Positions 35,133 through 44,594 are shown, numbered from the stretch's first letter. The stretch: DNA of 49,219 nucleotides from Cyanobacteria bacterium SZAS-4 (GCA_018266255.1 JAFEAT010000016.1:12724-61942); one strand, 5' to 3'. The notes: generated by a model from the sequence alone, not told the origin. Numbers and translations are program-made.

Positions 35133-36029
35133 ATGACTGACGACCGCCTGCGCAAGCAAGATCCACGCACCCAGTATCCCGGTCCACCGTTCAAGAAACA
35201 ACCGCAGCCTGCACCTGGCTTAGCGGCCGAAATGGACCCTAAGCCTGATCACGGCGAGAGCAGTTACAAAGGACATGGACGTCTCGAGGGACGAAAGGCC
35301 CTAATCACAGGTGGGGACTCTGGTATCGGTCGAGCCGTCGCGATAGCTTTCGCACGTGAGGGTGCAGACGTAGCAATCGGTTATCTTCCTGCCGAGGAAA
35401 AAGATGCAAAAGCCGTTATCGAATTAATAGAAGAAGCTGGGCGCAAAGGAGTTGCTATTCCGGGCGACATCACAGACGAAAAGTTTTGCAGCGCACTGAT
35501 TGATACAGCTGTTAGAGAGATGGGTGGACTGGACATACTTGTCAACAATGCTGCGGCTCAGACTACTAATCCGGATATTGAACAACTTACAACGGAACAA
35601 TTTGATGTAACGATGAAGACGAATTTGTATGCTCTGTTCTGGATTACAAAGGCAGCGATCCCGCATCTGTCACCTGGATCCACAATCGTCAACACCACAT
35701 CAAGACAAGCGTACGACCCATCGCTGGGGCTCGTCGATTATGCTGTCACTAAAGCAGGAATTGTAGATTTCACCAAATCTGTCTCCAAACAATTGATCAA
35801 AAAGGGAATTCGCGTCAATGCGGTTGCTCCTGGTCCCTTCTGGACACCGTTGCAGCCTAGTGGTGGTCAGACTCAAGATAAATTGAAGGATTTTGGAAAA
35901 GACACGCCCATGGGACGCCCCGGTCAACCAGTAGAACTCGCATCGATCTATGTACTGTTAGCATCGCAAGAAAGCAGCTATGTTTCGGGAGAAATTTACG
36001 GCTGCACGGGAGGCATAGCTATCGCTTAG
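35133..36029 (+). CDS. Short-chain dehydrogenase/reductase (YhdF/YghA type)
   Basis: 298 residues. The leading QYPGPPFKKQPQPAPGL and MDPKPDHGESSYKGHGRL regions are typical of the YghA/YhdF subgroup. They precede the Rossmann fold: ALITGGDSGIGRAVAIAFAR (cofactor site), DILVNNAAAQ, catalytic Ser in NTTSRQAY and YAVTK (YxxxK). The C-terminal VSGEIYGCTGGIAIA fits. Often annotated as glucose or general stress dehydrogenase; the actual substrate is unknown. GAGG precedes the ATG. The 150-bp divergent region holds two palindromic TTGCAA sites (35060 and 35078). Confidence 0.9.
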   Translation: MTDDRLRKQDPRTQYPGPPFKKQPQPAPGLAAEMDPKPDHGESSYKGHGRLEGRKALITGGDSGIGRAVAIAFAREGADVAIGYLPAEEKDAKAVIELIEEAGRKGVAIPGDITDEKFCSALIDTAVREMGGLDILVNNAAAQTTNPDIEQLTTEQFDVTMKTNLYALFWITKAAIPHLSPGSTIVNTTSRQAYDPSLGLVDYAVTKAGIVDFTKSVSKQLIKKGIRVNAVAPGPFWTPLQPSGGQTQDKLKDFGKDTPMGRPGQPVELASIYVLLASQESSYVSGEIYGCTGGIAIA

Positions 36030-36036
36030 ACTGGCA

Positions 36037-37143
36037 CTACAAGTGGTGGCGCTGAAATAAATTCCACATTTCGTCAGTGGCGTTCACGGCTCTGCTTGTC
36101 TTGCCAACTATGGCTTCAGGCAGGTATTGCCAGCCGCCGGGCCAGGTGTGTCCGCCATTGAGGACAGTGATTGAGACAACTTCCACACCGTCTTTTCCAC
36201 CTGAATAGACTTTGCGCAACGCCTGTGTGCCATCTTTTGGTTTGGCATCGGTGACACCGGTAGTGCAGTTTTTGTCGCTACATTGGTCTGCTTTTACCCA
36301 GAATTGAACAGCTTGAGCAGCAGAGGTGCACTTCCTTACAGTCTTTTCGTCCATCACGCCGCTCACACCAATGGAGCCACCAGTGAATGGTACGACATCA
36401 TCATCGTCTCCGTGAATGAGAAGAACAGATATGGGTTTCTCGGACTTTAGCTTGGTGTACATGGGAATTTCAAGCGACGCTGCCACAGAGGCTATAGCTG
36501 CAAACGTGCCTGGCAGAGTAAGAGCTAAGTACTGAGAGAAGAATCCGCCGTTTGACATTCCGCCGGCATAAATTCTCGATTTATCAATTTTGTATTGTTT
36601 GCTGATTTGATTCAACATGACTTTGACAAAATCAACGTCTTCGAGTTCCGGTTTGGTTTTACCGCCGTTTCCATCGTTCCAGTGAGTGTTCAATCCATCG
36701 GGATAGACAACGATAAACGAGTGCTGATCCGCGCACTGGTTGAGCCCGGTCAGCTTGGGCATTGCGCGGGCATGACTGCCGGCACCATGGAATGCAAGTA
36801 CAAGAGGCATGGCAGCTTTGCCCGTGTACGATGGTGGCAGATGAACGAAAAAGATTCGATCGACACCATTTGATTTGACCGAGAACTGCTTCAGCTGTAA
36901 TTTCTCGTTGCTCTCTTTCGGATCACCTGTGCCGCTTCTGAGAGATCCTAAAACATCTGAAAATTCACCCTTCAACAATTCTTTGGCTGATTGCGCCATC
37001 GAGCACGGTGTCGTGAAAGCACTGACGCATAGCAGAGTTGTTAAAACCAGCGGATAAGCTGCTAATGGTTTCGAGAATAAACGCGGCGCACGATTGACCA
37101 CTTGATAATCCTGTCTTTCTTGCGGTTCACTACTTTTAAGCAT
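36037..37143 (-). CDS. Exported LpqC/PHB-depolymerase-like esterase
   Basis: 368 residues. A hydrophobic signal segment (AAYPLVLTTLLCVSAFT) follows an unusually long charged N terminus of ~28 residues. The alpha/beta-hydrolase core has the oxyanion region LVLAFHGAGS, the nucleophile elbow YAGGMSNGGFFSQY (Ser), LLIHGDDDDVVPFTGG with the acid, and GGHTWPGGWQYLP with the catalytic His. This is the LpqC/Esterase_PHB family, which includes feruloyl and acetyl-xylan esterases and polyhydroxybutyrate depolymerases. The substrate cannot be fixed. No ribosome site is evident. Confidence 0.88.
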   Translation of the reverse strand: MLKSSEPQERQDYQVVNRAPRLFSKPLAAYPLVLTTLLCVSAFTTPCSMAQSAKELLKGEFSDVLGSLRSGTGDPKESNEKLQLKQFSVKSNGVDRIFFVHLPPSYTGKAAMPLVLAFHGAGSHARAMPKLTGLNQCADQHSFIVVYPDGLNTHWNDGNGGKTKPELEDVDFVKVMLNQISKQYKIDKSRIYAGGMSNGGFFSQYLALTLPGTFAAIASVAASLEIPMYTKLKSEKPISVLLIHGDDDDVVPFTGGSIGVSGVMDEKTVRKCTSAAQAVQFWVKADQCSDKNCTTGVTDAKPKDGTQALRKVYSGGKDGVEVVSITVLNGGHTWPGGWQYLPEAIVGKTSRAVNATDEMWNLFQRHHL

Positions 37144-37207
37144 TTTGGCATATTAAACGTATGATGATAAAGCCTGACAGCGGCTTTTCCTAAGTATGAT
37201 CTAGCGT

Positions 37208-39043
37208 ATGAATTTGAAAATTTGGCAGAAGATCCTGCTAATAGTATCCCTGCCTGTAATCTTTGAAATTGTGTTCGTTGCCACGCTAGCGGCATTGCTT
37301 TTGCAAACCGAGCAGTTATCAGATCAGTTTGAAAATTCCAAATCCGCCCTCTTACGCTATCACGTGGCCGAAGAGGCTTTGCTGCAAGGATTTTTTCAGT
37401 TCATCACTGTAGACACTCGTGCAGCCAATGACTATTCAAAAGAATTTGACTACTTGATCGAAAAACTGCGGTTTTACGAAAGGTCTATCTCGAATACATT
37501 CGGTATGCGAGTAGAGATTCGAGATGCTTTCGAGGAGGTGCCAGAGCTGTTCAACAACGCAGCAAAGATGATCGACAAGTTCAAGGTGATTTTTAAGCAG
37601 CCTCCTAGTATGCGTAGGGATCTCGTAAAAGAACAAGAACCAGAAATACTGGGAATGATGCTTGTTATCAAGCCGCTGTCAGATCGAATCGCGCGTGGTG
37701 AAAGACAGATGCAGATGAGCGCGCCGACTGAGTTGCTCAGCAAGCGGTCTAGCGTCATAGCGACAACGATCGTAGGACTGGTTATAAGCCTGATCATTTC
37801 CTGCGGAGCGGCTTATCTTCTATTCCGAAACATCGCCAAGCGGCTTCAGATTATTGAAGCCAACGCACATAATGTCGCCCTCGGCAAAGAGCTTTTGCCA
37901 GCCCTCAAAGACCAGGATGAGATTGGTCAATTGGACGCTGCTTTGCACGAAGCGGCCGATCTGATTTCTGATGCGAAGAAAAAGGAGTTTGCGATACTGG
38001 AGCAATCCATCGACGTGCTCTGTTCTTTGGACAGAAGATTACGCATCGTAGACATTGGAGAGTCAGTCTACAAATCCTGGAAACAGTCTGCTGATGAATT
38101 GATTGGACGCTCGATCCTGACATTGGTCCCGGAACAAGAGCGCACTAGATTGACGACGCTCTTGCTGGAAGGTATGTCTACAGAAAAAGAATTCGAGTTT
38201 GAAAGTCAACTGAAAACAGGTCTGGGTAACGTTCGAGACATTCTGTGGAAAATGAATTGGTCACAAAACGACAGGATCTTTTATTGCGTTGCTCACGATG
38301 TTACGGAAAGGCGAGCTCTTGCACGGCAAAAACAACAGCTGATTTCAGTGGCAGGGCACGACCTCAGAACTCCACTGACATCAGTCTCTAGCACCTTTTC
38401 GTTGATCACAGAAGGTGCTCGCGGTGAACTCAGCCCTCAAGCTCAGAAGGAATTGATAAAGGCCAGTCAAAGTGTCGAGCGCCTTATGGAACTGGTGCGC
38501 GATTTATTGGATATGGAGAAGTTAGACGCCGGCAAAATGGTGCTCGATTTCAAAAGTGTCAGCGCGTTGGATGTTTGTACGATCGCTGTAGATTCGCTGA
38601 GCACGCTAGCTGCCAAAATGAACGTCAAGATTCAAGCGCCCTGGCAAGATGCCCTGATGCTTGGCGATGAGCGGCGACTGGTGCAAATTTTGATCAATTT
38701 TCTGTCGAACGCAGTCAAATTTTCACCTCGTGGTGGCACTGTCACGGTCGCAATCAGAGATGGAGATGATTTTGTCGAACTGAGCGTGGCAGACCAGGGT
38801 CCCGGCATTCCTGCAACCGATCGTGAGTTGATCTTTGAAAAATTCCATCAGTCAAAATCAATTACTTCAACCGCACCGATCAAAAGCACAGGGCTCGGTC
38901 TTGCCATTGCAAAAGTTCTGACCGAAGGACACAACGGAACAATCGGTGTTGAAAGCGAGGTCGGAAAAGGCACCAGATTCTTCGTTCGTATTCCAACATT
39001 CAGAGACGATTACAGTTCGATGGAGAGTGAAGAAGACTCGTGA
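37208..39043 (+). CDS. Membrane sensor histidine kinase 1
   Basis: 611 residues. TM1 (about 7-31), an extracytoplasmic helical sensor domain of ~145 residues, TM2 (SVIATTIVGLVISLIISCGA), a HAMP-like linker, a PAS domain (ILEQSIDVLCSLDRRLRIVD, IGRSILTLVPEQERTR) and the kinase core. The H-box is SVAGHDLRTPLTSVSS (His about 384), the N-box ILINFLSNAVKFS, the G1 box DQGPGIP and the G2 box STGLGLAIAK. No receiver domain is fused and no response regulator gene is nearby. The next gene overlaps by 4 bp and is a paralogue. Confidence 0.93.
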   Translation: MNLKIWQKILLIVSLPVIFEIVFVATLAALLLQTEQLSDQFENSKSALLRYHVAEEALLQGFFQFITVDTRAANDYSKEFDYLIEKLRFYERSISNTFGMRVEIRDAFEEVPELFNNAAKMIDKFKVIFKQPPSMRRDLVKEQEPEILGMMLVIKPLSDRIARGERQMQMSAPTELLSKRSSVIATTIVGLVISLIISCGAAYLLFRNIAKRLQIIEANAHNVALGKELLPALKDQDEIGQLDAALHEAADLISDAKKKEFAILEQSIDVLCSLDRRLRIVDIGESVYKSWKQSADELIGRSILTLVPEQERTRLTTLLLEGMSTEKEFEFESQLKTGLGNVRDILWKMNWSQNDRIFYCVAHDVTERRALARQKQQLISVAGHDLRTPLTSVSSTFSLITEGARGELSPQAQKELIKASQSVERLMELVRDLLDMEKLDAGKMVLDFKSVSALDVCTIAVDSLSTLAAKMNVKIQAPWQDALMLGDERRLVQILINFLSNAVKFSPRGGTVTVAIRDGDDFVELSVADQGPGIPATDRELIFEKFHQSKSITSTAPIKSTGLGLAIAKVLTEGHNGTIGVESEVGKGTRFFVRIPTFRDDYSSMESEEDS

Positions 39044-40791
39044 AACTAAAGACTCAGGGTTTAATCGTAATCTTCTTCCCGGTTGCTTTTCAGCTTCTGC
39101 TGGTTGCCACACTGTCATGCTTGATCGTACAAGCACAGGCAGATGCGGAGCGCAGCATTCACTCAGAGAAAGTAATCAACGAATGTAATCTCATCGTTGC
39201 ACGAGTTTTCGATGGTGTTGGCGCTTTTATCATGTCGCACACAGGAAAGGACGAGCAGATTCTAGGGCCCACTGTTTCAGATGCCAAAGAAGAGTTCGAC
39301 AAGCAAGTTCAACAATTGCAAATTCTGATTAAGACTGACCCGGAGCAAGCAGAAAACGCCAAAACGTTATCGAAACAAGCAAGCGACGTGTCAGATTTGA
39401 GCTACCATCGGCATCCCTGGGGGCAGGCCAGCACTAGCGTTACGTCAATGCGATTGTTAAAAGCGCTGTCGGCGATTATCAATACCGAAGGTAAAAAGAT
39501 TGAAGGCGAGGCGCAAGCAAAAACGCAACAAAGAAACAATATGAAAATATTTCTTCTCTGCTTTGCCGTCTTTGGTATCGTTATTAGTGCCATCGTCGCG
39601 CTTATCTGCGCGCTGCGGCTGAAGAAATTGGTTGCACACATCACTGAAAATACGAGCAGATTTTCTCGTCGAGAGCCATTGCTTCAAGTGATGGAAGGTT
39701 CCGATGAGGTCGCGAGAGTGGACCAAGTCATTCACGCGATGGATCATTCCGTCGAAGATGTTCTATCGAAAGGGCGAGCCCTGATTGACAATGCGGCCGA
39801 TCTGGTTTGTTCGATCGATCGCGATGGCTATTTCCAGAGCGCCAACCGCTTTTCGCGGCGTCTTCTGGGCGTCGATCCCGACAAACTTTTGAACACTTCG
39901 GTTATCGATCTGGTGATCGCGGAAGATTGTGTTACTGCAGACGAGCAGATCAACAAGTCATTCAACAGCATACTCGGAAATCACTTTGATGTTCGGCTTA
40001 AAACCAGCGACGACCGCATCGTAGAGACCTCGTGGTCGACTTTCTTCTCTCAGCAAGACAACAGCCTTTTCTGCGTTATTGGCGATGTAACCGAGCGTAA
40101 AAACATTGAGCGCCTCAAGCAAGACTTCATCGGCATGATCAGTCATGACCTGCGAACTCCGCTTATGTCTATCGCCAGCTCAATAGCGTTGGTTCAAAGC
40201 GGTGCTTTGGGAGGCTGCTCAGAAGCGGTGCTGAAGGATTTGGTCGGCGCTGAGAAGACAGTCGATCGTTTGATCGCGATGATCAACGATTTGTTGGATT
40301 TTGAAAAGATGGAAGCCGGAAAAATGCAATTCAATATTGCACCTGTCGATATGAACGATGTCGTTGCTGATGCATTCAGAGAAGTAAAAGCGGTGGCTGA
40401 GGCGAAACAAATCCGTCTGGAGACCGAAAACACGTCAATTTCAGTTATGGGAGATCGCGAAAAACTGATGCAGATGTTAATCAATCTGTTGGCTAATGCT
40501 ATTCGCTATTCGCCCGAAGGCGCACCAGTAACGGTGCAGTGCACAGCCAAGTACGATGCTGTGGAAGTGGCTGTAAAAGACGAAGGACCTGGAGTTCCAG
40601 AAGGTTTCCACGAAAGTGTTTTTGCCCCGTTTGAGAACGCGCCTGGCAGCAAGGAAACAAACGAAGGCGGTACCGGCTTGGGTCTGGCGATCTGCAAGCT
40701 AATCATCGAAGGGCATAACGGCGAAATCGGAGTGCGCAACCGCCAAGGTCGTGGCAGCGAGTTTTGGTTTACTTTGACCCCTGCTCGGTGA
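39040..40791 (+). CDS. Membrane sensor histidine kinase 2, paralogue of the preceding gene
   Basis: 583 residues with the same plan as the upstream kinase. TM1 (LIVIFFPVAFQLLLVATLSC), an extracytoplasmic helical domain, TM2 (IFLLCFAVFGIVISAIVALI), a PAS domain (ALIDNAADLVCSIDRDGYFQ), H-box IGMISHDLRTPLMSIASS (His about 369), N-box MLINLLANAIRYSPEG, G1 DEGPGVP and G2 GTGLGLAICK. The sensor domain differs more than the catalytic core, suggesting duplication followed by change of signal. The start is GTG, overlapping the previous stop (GTGA), so the kinases are made in step and might form heterodimers (inference). Confidence 0.93.
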   Translation: MKLKTQGLIVIFFPVAFQLLLVATLSCLIVQAQADAERSIHSEKVINECNLIVARVFDGVGAFIMSHTGKDEQILGPTVSDAKEEFDKQVQQLQILIKTDPEQAENAKTLSKQASDVSDLSYHRHPWGQASTSVTSMRLLKALSAIINTEGKKIEGEAQAKTQQRNNMKIFLLCFAVFGIVISAIVALICALRLKKLVAHITENTSRFSRREPLLQVMEGSDEVARVDQVIHAMDHSVEDVLSKGRALIDNAADLVCSIDRDGYFQSANRFSRRLLGVDPDKLLNTSVIDLVIAEDCVTADEQINKSFNSILGNHFDVRLKTSDDRIVETSWSTFFSQQDNSLFCVIGDVTERKNIERLKQDFIGMISHDLRTPLMSIASSIALVQSGALGGCSEAVLKDLVGAEKTVDRLIAMINDLLDFEKMEAGKMQFNIAPVDMNDVVADAFREVKAVAEAKQIRLETENTSISVMGDREKLMQMLINLLANAIRYSPEGAPVTVQCTAKYDAVEVAVKDEGPGVPEGFHESVFAPFENAPGSKETNEGGTGLGLAICKLIIEGHNGEIGVRNRQGRGSEFWFTLTPAR

Positions 40792-40809
40792 ATTGATTGG
40801 ACGGCTTAA

Positions 40810-41427
40810 CTACTTCGGATCTTCCTCTTTGCTGCATGCTTGAGCGGAATCACAACCACCATTGCCCTCTCTCGGGATGATGGTTTTGTACGGACGATCG
40901 TTGAACCAGATGCCACCAAATGTGATGTTGCCTGGAACATTGTTTGGTGTATTGAGAACTTCGACCAATCGAACAAGCGTGGCTTGTGATGCGCGTGAAC
41001 CGAAATCTGAGGCGTCAAGCTCATACTCTTTGAAAAACCTTGCTGCACCCCCGGATACCCGGTACTGACTGAGCTTTTTCTGCACTGTAAATGACCCTTC
41101 AGAATCGGTGAAGCAAAGTTTCGTATTGACATATCCAGCAACACTGACTGGGTCTTTAGCCCACAATATAATCGTAGAAAACTTCTCGTTGATGTTGGTG
41201 AAGTCCACACCGCAACGTCCCTGCCGTCCATCTGAAACTGCGGTGACGCCATCTTTAGTGTTCCCAATGCCAGCATGCGACTCGCCCGTGTTCACTATCC
41301 GAGCACTTTGACCGTTGCCGCAAGTAAATGGTGTCGCATCTGCACCGAATGCTGCGCCTGCTAATCCGTAAAAAGCAAAATGTGTCAAACCTGCCAGCAT
41401 GACGAATTTAGTGAGCGAGAGTGCCAT
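40810..41427 (-). CDS. Exported hypothetical protein
   Basis: 205 residues with a Sec signal (MALSLTKFVMLAGLTHFAFY, cleavage near AAFGA). The mature protein has several cysteines (FTCGNGQ, RCGVDF, KLCFTD, GGCDSAQACS) that could form disulfides, and a beta-rich body. No family is recognised. The ATG at 41427 has GGAGG about 7 nt upstream; an upstream extension in the same frame lacks a ribosome site. It is convergent with histidine kinase 2. Confidence 0.65.
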   Translation of the reverse strand: MALSLTKFVMLAGLTHFAFYGLAGAAFGADATPFTCGNGQSARIVNTGESHAGIGNTKDGVTAVSDGRQGRCGVDFTNINEKFSTIILWAKDPVSVAGYVNTKLCFTDSEGSFTVQKKLSQYRVSGGAARFFKEYELDASDFGSRASQATLVRLVEVLNTPNNVPGNITFGGIWFNDRPYKTIIPREGNGGCDSAQACSKEEDPK

Positions 41428-41542
41428 GACATACCTCCAGACAAGCGGCCGTGAAAATTTGCACCAAATATATCGCGGGAACAATTTGATTGGCAACGAC
41501 GGATATAAGCAGCACGGCACGCGATTTCGCGGTCTCTGAAAC

Positions 41543-41572
41543 AAAAAGCACCCGGTTGTCGCCGAGTGCTTT
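41543..41572 (-). terminator. Intrinsic terminator of tRNA-Asn
   Basis: On the minus strand AAGCACTCGG pairs with CCGGGTGCTT (one wobble) around a 6-nt loop and is followed by TTTG. It lies about 38 nt past the tRNA 3' end. Confidence 0.75.
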
Positions 41573-41609
41573 GCTGGTGCTTACATGATTTCGTTTGAAG
41601 TCATGGAAA

Positions 41610-41684
41610 TGGCTCCCGAGGCTGGATTCGAACCAGCGACCAATTGATTAACAGTCAACTGCGCTACCGCTGCGCTACTCGGGA
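41610..41684 (-). tRNA. tRNA-Asn (anticodon GTT), CCA encoded
   Basis: The minus strand folds into a complete cloverleaf. The acceptor TCCCGAG/CTCGGGA is perfect. The D arm is GCGC-agcggta-GCGC, the anticodon arm GTTGA/TCAAT with loop CTGTTAA (GTT), the variable loop 5 nt, and the T arm GCTGG-ttcgaat-CCAGC. Discriminator G and a genome-encoded CCA (41610-41612) end it. The 372 bp between it and the next gene contains no coding frame I can support. Confidence 0.96.
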
Positions 41685-41971
41685 ATAGCTGCGTTCAGGT
41701 ATCTTATCATGGTCATCCCGACTATATGAACGGGTGTCGATATCTTCCGTTGCAAAAGAATTACAGGCGCGAAAACCCCAGTACTTCAAGCTTGATGGGT
41801 CGTAAAGGGACTGATTCGAGCCTTAATCGCTCTTAATTAATCGGCTTGCCAGAGGCGCTTTGGCATGATTTTGCCGAAATTCTGGGCGTCTAGGGCTTTT
41901 GCGGCTACGGTCCGAATAAAAACCAAATCTCTAAATTAGACAGCAGTAGCCATCAAAACTGGCGATACAGG

Positions 41972-41977
41972 TATACT
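41972..41977 (+). promoter_or_regulatory. Possible -10 box upstream of the YbjN-like operon
   Basis: TATACT is close to consensus and would start transcription near 41985, about 70 nt before the ATG at 42057. No convincing -35 box lies 16-18 nt upstream. Nothing else in 41685-42056 is recognisable. Confidence 0.3.
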
Positions 41978-42056
41978 TTTGCTCGATCATGCCTACCAGC
42001 TCACTGCACAGGCAACTCTCGGATTAGACGCTGCACTTATATAAAAGGATTTGGTC

Positions 42057-42554
42057 ATGGGACTCTTCGGCACGCAAAAGGTCAGCAAAGGGCTGGCAGA
42101 TGAAGCAGTCGCCATGGTCGAAACGTACTATCAGCACCGCAATCTGGATGTACATGACCATCAGCTGACGGGTTCTGATGGTTTTGGCTGGTGGTTGACC
42201 GAAGGCAGCGCCAAAATCTACATATTCGTCCAGGATGGACCCAACGGTGCTGTACTGAGAATAACCAGCCCCCTTGTTTTCGTTCCCGAACACAACAAAG
42301 AGGCTTTTTTCCACCGGCTCTTAGATATAAATACCAATCTAACGAGTTGCGCACTAGCCACTCACGGCGACATCGTTCTCGTGGTCTGTCAACGACCAAC
42401 GTTGGGATTGGTGCAAGAAGAACTTGATGAACTGGTTTGGAACATCGCTTACGTCGCAGACTTGTTGGACAACAAGCTCGCGGATGAATTCAAGACACGC
42501 ATGTATTCGGAAGATGCAGAAGCGAATACAAAAGCATCTCCGCGGAAACGTTAG
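42057..42554 (+). CDS. YbjN-domain protein
   Basis: 165 residues of YbjN/type III secretion chaperone-like fold: MVETYYQHRNLDVHDHQL, GWWLTEGSAKIYIFVQDG, LVFVPEHNKEAFFHRLLDIN, TSCALATHGDIVLVVCQRP and a final helix before a charged tail. Family members are thought to act as chaperones or regulators and are common in cyanobacteria. AAAGGA lies 8 nt before the ATG at 42057. It is the first gene of a tight three-gene set with the phosphatase (11 bp) and RNase D (4 bp). Confidence 0.8.
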   Translation: MGLFGTQKVSKGLADEAVAMVETYYQHRNLDVHDHQLTGSDGFGWWLTEGSAKIYIFVQDGPNGAVLRITSPLVFVPEHNKEAFFHRLLDINTNLTSCALATHGDIVLVVCQRPTLGLVQEELDELVWNIAYVADLLDNKLADEFKTRMYSEDAEANTKASPRKR

Positions 42555-42565
42555 ACATAAGACAA

Positions 42566-43417
42566 GTGAAATCGGTAACAACAGTGACAGAGGTTGATGG
42601 ATTGACGCATGACGACATTGTGTTCGTCAACGAGCTGACGCAGGAAGCCGGAATTCTTGCAGCAAGTATGCGGGAAGGTGTTGAGATTCAGGAGAAAACC
42701 GGACCGCAAGACCGAGTCACCGCTGCTGACTTCGAACTTTCCAGACTGCTGGTTCGAGCACTGAAGAATCGTTTTCCAAACGACACAATAGTCTCAGAGG
42801 AAGATGATGTACATTCATCGAGCATCAGTTCTTCGCGAGTTTGGCTGATCGACCCGATCGACGGAACAGACAACTACATCAAAAATGATGGTCAATGGTC
42901 GGTTATGGTCGGGCTGGTGGTTGATTTGAAACCAGTTTTTGGGTGGGTTTTTGCTCCAGCCAATATGACCATTTACTACGGTGGCTCCGGATATGGTGCT
43001 TGGAAGAAGCAGCTGAACAATGATCCAATCAAGTTCAGGCCACTCGACGATTTAGATCAAGACGAGCCAGCTCGCGTGATCATGGGTTACCGCGACCGCA
43101 CTTCGCATCCCTGGGTAAAAGAGCATCCAAAAGTTGTGCTCGTGAAAGGCGGAAGCATTGGTTTGAAAGTCGCCAAAGTCCTGGAAGGCAGCGCAGATAT
43201 TTTTGTTCATCTTTCAGGCAAGTTGAAGACCTGGGATACCGCAGGACCAGCCGCAGTTGCGCTGGGCAACAGCCTCGATGTCGGAACATTGGAATATGAC
43301 GAGTTGGCCTTCCCCGCGGACACTGTTTTGCACGCCACCTCGGTTGTAATGGGCCGACCCGGTTCATTAGCCTGGTCGAGGAAGTATCTACGGGCTCAGG
43401 CTCAGGGCGCGCACTAA
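42566..43417 (+). CDS. Inositol-monophosphatase-family phosphatase
   Basis: 283 residues with the metal-dependent lithium-sensitive phosphatase motifs: TAADFELSRLLVRAL, DTIVSEEDD (metal Glu), WLIDPIDGTDNYIKN (metal Asp pair) and KTWDTAGPAAVALG. It could be an inositol or sugar monophosphatase or a 3'(2'),5'-bisphosphate nucleotidase (CysQ); the motifs alone do not decide. Proximity to RNase D mildly favours nucleotide turnover, because pAp inhibits exoribonucleases (inference). The GTG start has no strong ribosome site. Confidence 0.88.
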   Translation: MKSVTTVTEVDGLTHDDIVFVNELTQEAGILAASMREGVEIQEKTGPQDRVTAADFELSRLLVRALKNRFPNDTIVSEEDDVHSSSISSSRVWLIDPIDGTDNYIKNDGQWSVMVGLVVDLKPVFGWVFAPANMTIYYGGSGYGAWKKQLNNDPIKFRPLDDLDQDEPARVIMGYRDRTSHPWVKEHPKVVLVKGGSIGLKVAKVLEGSADIFVHLSGKLKTWDTAGPAAVALGNSLDVGTLEYDELAFPADTVLHATSVVMGRPGSLAWSRKYLRAQAQGAH

Positions 43418-43421
43418 AAAG

Positions 43422-44594
43422 ATGTCCATCATTACCGATCATGCAGAATTGCAAAAGCTATGCGAAGAAATCGACCGTAGTGGCAGATGCGCAATGGACC
43501 TGGAATTTATTCCTGAGCGAACTTTTGAGCCGGTTTTGTGCCTTGTACAAGTTGCCACAGATCATTCCGCGCACATAGTCGATCCCCTGGCGTTACCAGA
43601 TTTGAAAATTCTCTGGGACCGCATATGTGATCCGAACATCTTGGTCGTTTTGCATGCCGCTAATCAAGATTTAGACCTCGTTTATGGATTGTCAGGTCTG
43701 GTTCCGCAAAACATTTTCGATACTCAAATCGGCGCCGGATTTGGTGGCTTCGGTTATCCAATCGGTTACGGTAAACTGCTGAATCAATTGCTGGGCGTCA
43801 TGATCGCCAAGACCGAAAGCTTTACAGACTGGTTGGGTCGTCCACTGACTACATCACAAATTGAGTACGCGTTAGAAGATGTGTGTCATCTTCTGCCAAT
43901 GTACGACAAGCTTTGCGGCATTCTAAAGGATCAGGGCAGACTGTCCTGGGCTGAAGAAGAATGTAAGCGCTACGTCATGGCCGAGAAATATCAGCGCGAT
44001 CGCGGCAACGACTACTTGAGGATCAAGGGTGCAAGCGGTCTGAATCGTCGTGGTCTAGCAGTTTTGCAATCGCTGTCTGACTGGAGAAACAAAGAAGCAA
44101 TTCGTACCAACAAACCGACGAAATCCATTTTGGCTGACAATTCTCTCGTGGAAGTTAGCCGCCGCCCACCGCAGAATATAGCTGATATTCAAAGAATTCG
44201 AGGCATCCGACCCGATCAGATTCGAACCTTTGGCACTCCGATGTTGAAAGCAGTCGAAAAAGGAATGCAAGTGCCCGAGGGTGAACTACCTTCCTGGCCC
44301 AGCTCCAGAATTCCGCCAAAGAGAGAAGTGCTGTTGGCAGACTACCTATTTGCGATTTTGAAAGTGATCGCTTACAACGCCGACATTGCAACCGAATTAG
44401 TTTGCACACGTGACGACCTGCAAGCACTCGTGAGAGCTCATCGAGAGAATGGGCTTTCCAAGTCACCGCTCCCACTTTTGCAAGGTTGGAGAAAAGATAT
44501 GGCTGGAGACAAGTTGATCAAGTTGTTGGACGGGGCAGCGTTCACAGTCACCATCGACAATAACGCCGATCCTCCAATTCAATTTACCGCATAG
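43422..44594 (+). CDS. rnd: Ribonuclease D
   Basis: A 3'-5' exoribonuclease acting in tRNA 3'-end maturation. 390 residues. The DEDDy nuclease motifs are visible: AMDLEFIPERT (Exo I, Asp/Glu), LHAANQDLDLVYGL (Exo II) and YALEDVCHLLPMY (Exo III, YxxxD). An HRDC-type helical domain follows (RGLAVLQSLSDWRNKEAIRT, IADIQRIRGIRPDQIR). The C-terminal ~100 residues form a second, less conserved helical domain. It is the last gene of the set and convergent with the membrane protein at 44654. Confidence 0.92.
   Translation: MSIITDHAELQKLCEEIDRSGRCAMDLEFIPERTFEPVLCLVQVATDHSAHIVDPLALPDLKILWDRICDPNILVVLHAANQDLDLVYGLSGLVPQNIFDTQIGAGFGGFGYPIGYGKLLNQLLGVMIAKTESFTDWLGRPLTTSQIEYALEDVCHLLPMYDKLCGILKDQGRLSWAEEECKRYVMAEKYQRDRGNDYLRIKGASGLNRRGLAVLQSLSDWRNKEAIRTNKPTKSILADNSLVEVSRRPPQNIADIQRIRGIRPDQIRTFGTPMLKAVEKGMQVPEGELPSWPSSRIPPKREVLLADYLFAILKVIAYNADIATELVCTRDDLQALVRAHRENGLSKSPLPLLQGWRKDMAGDKLIKLLDGAAFTVTIDNNADPPIQFTA

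Noticed and set aside
40806..41276. A second minus-strand frame overlapping the exported hypothetical protein
   Set aside because: It is an out-of-frame shadow; the frame starting at 41427 has the ribosome site and signal peptide.
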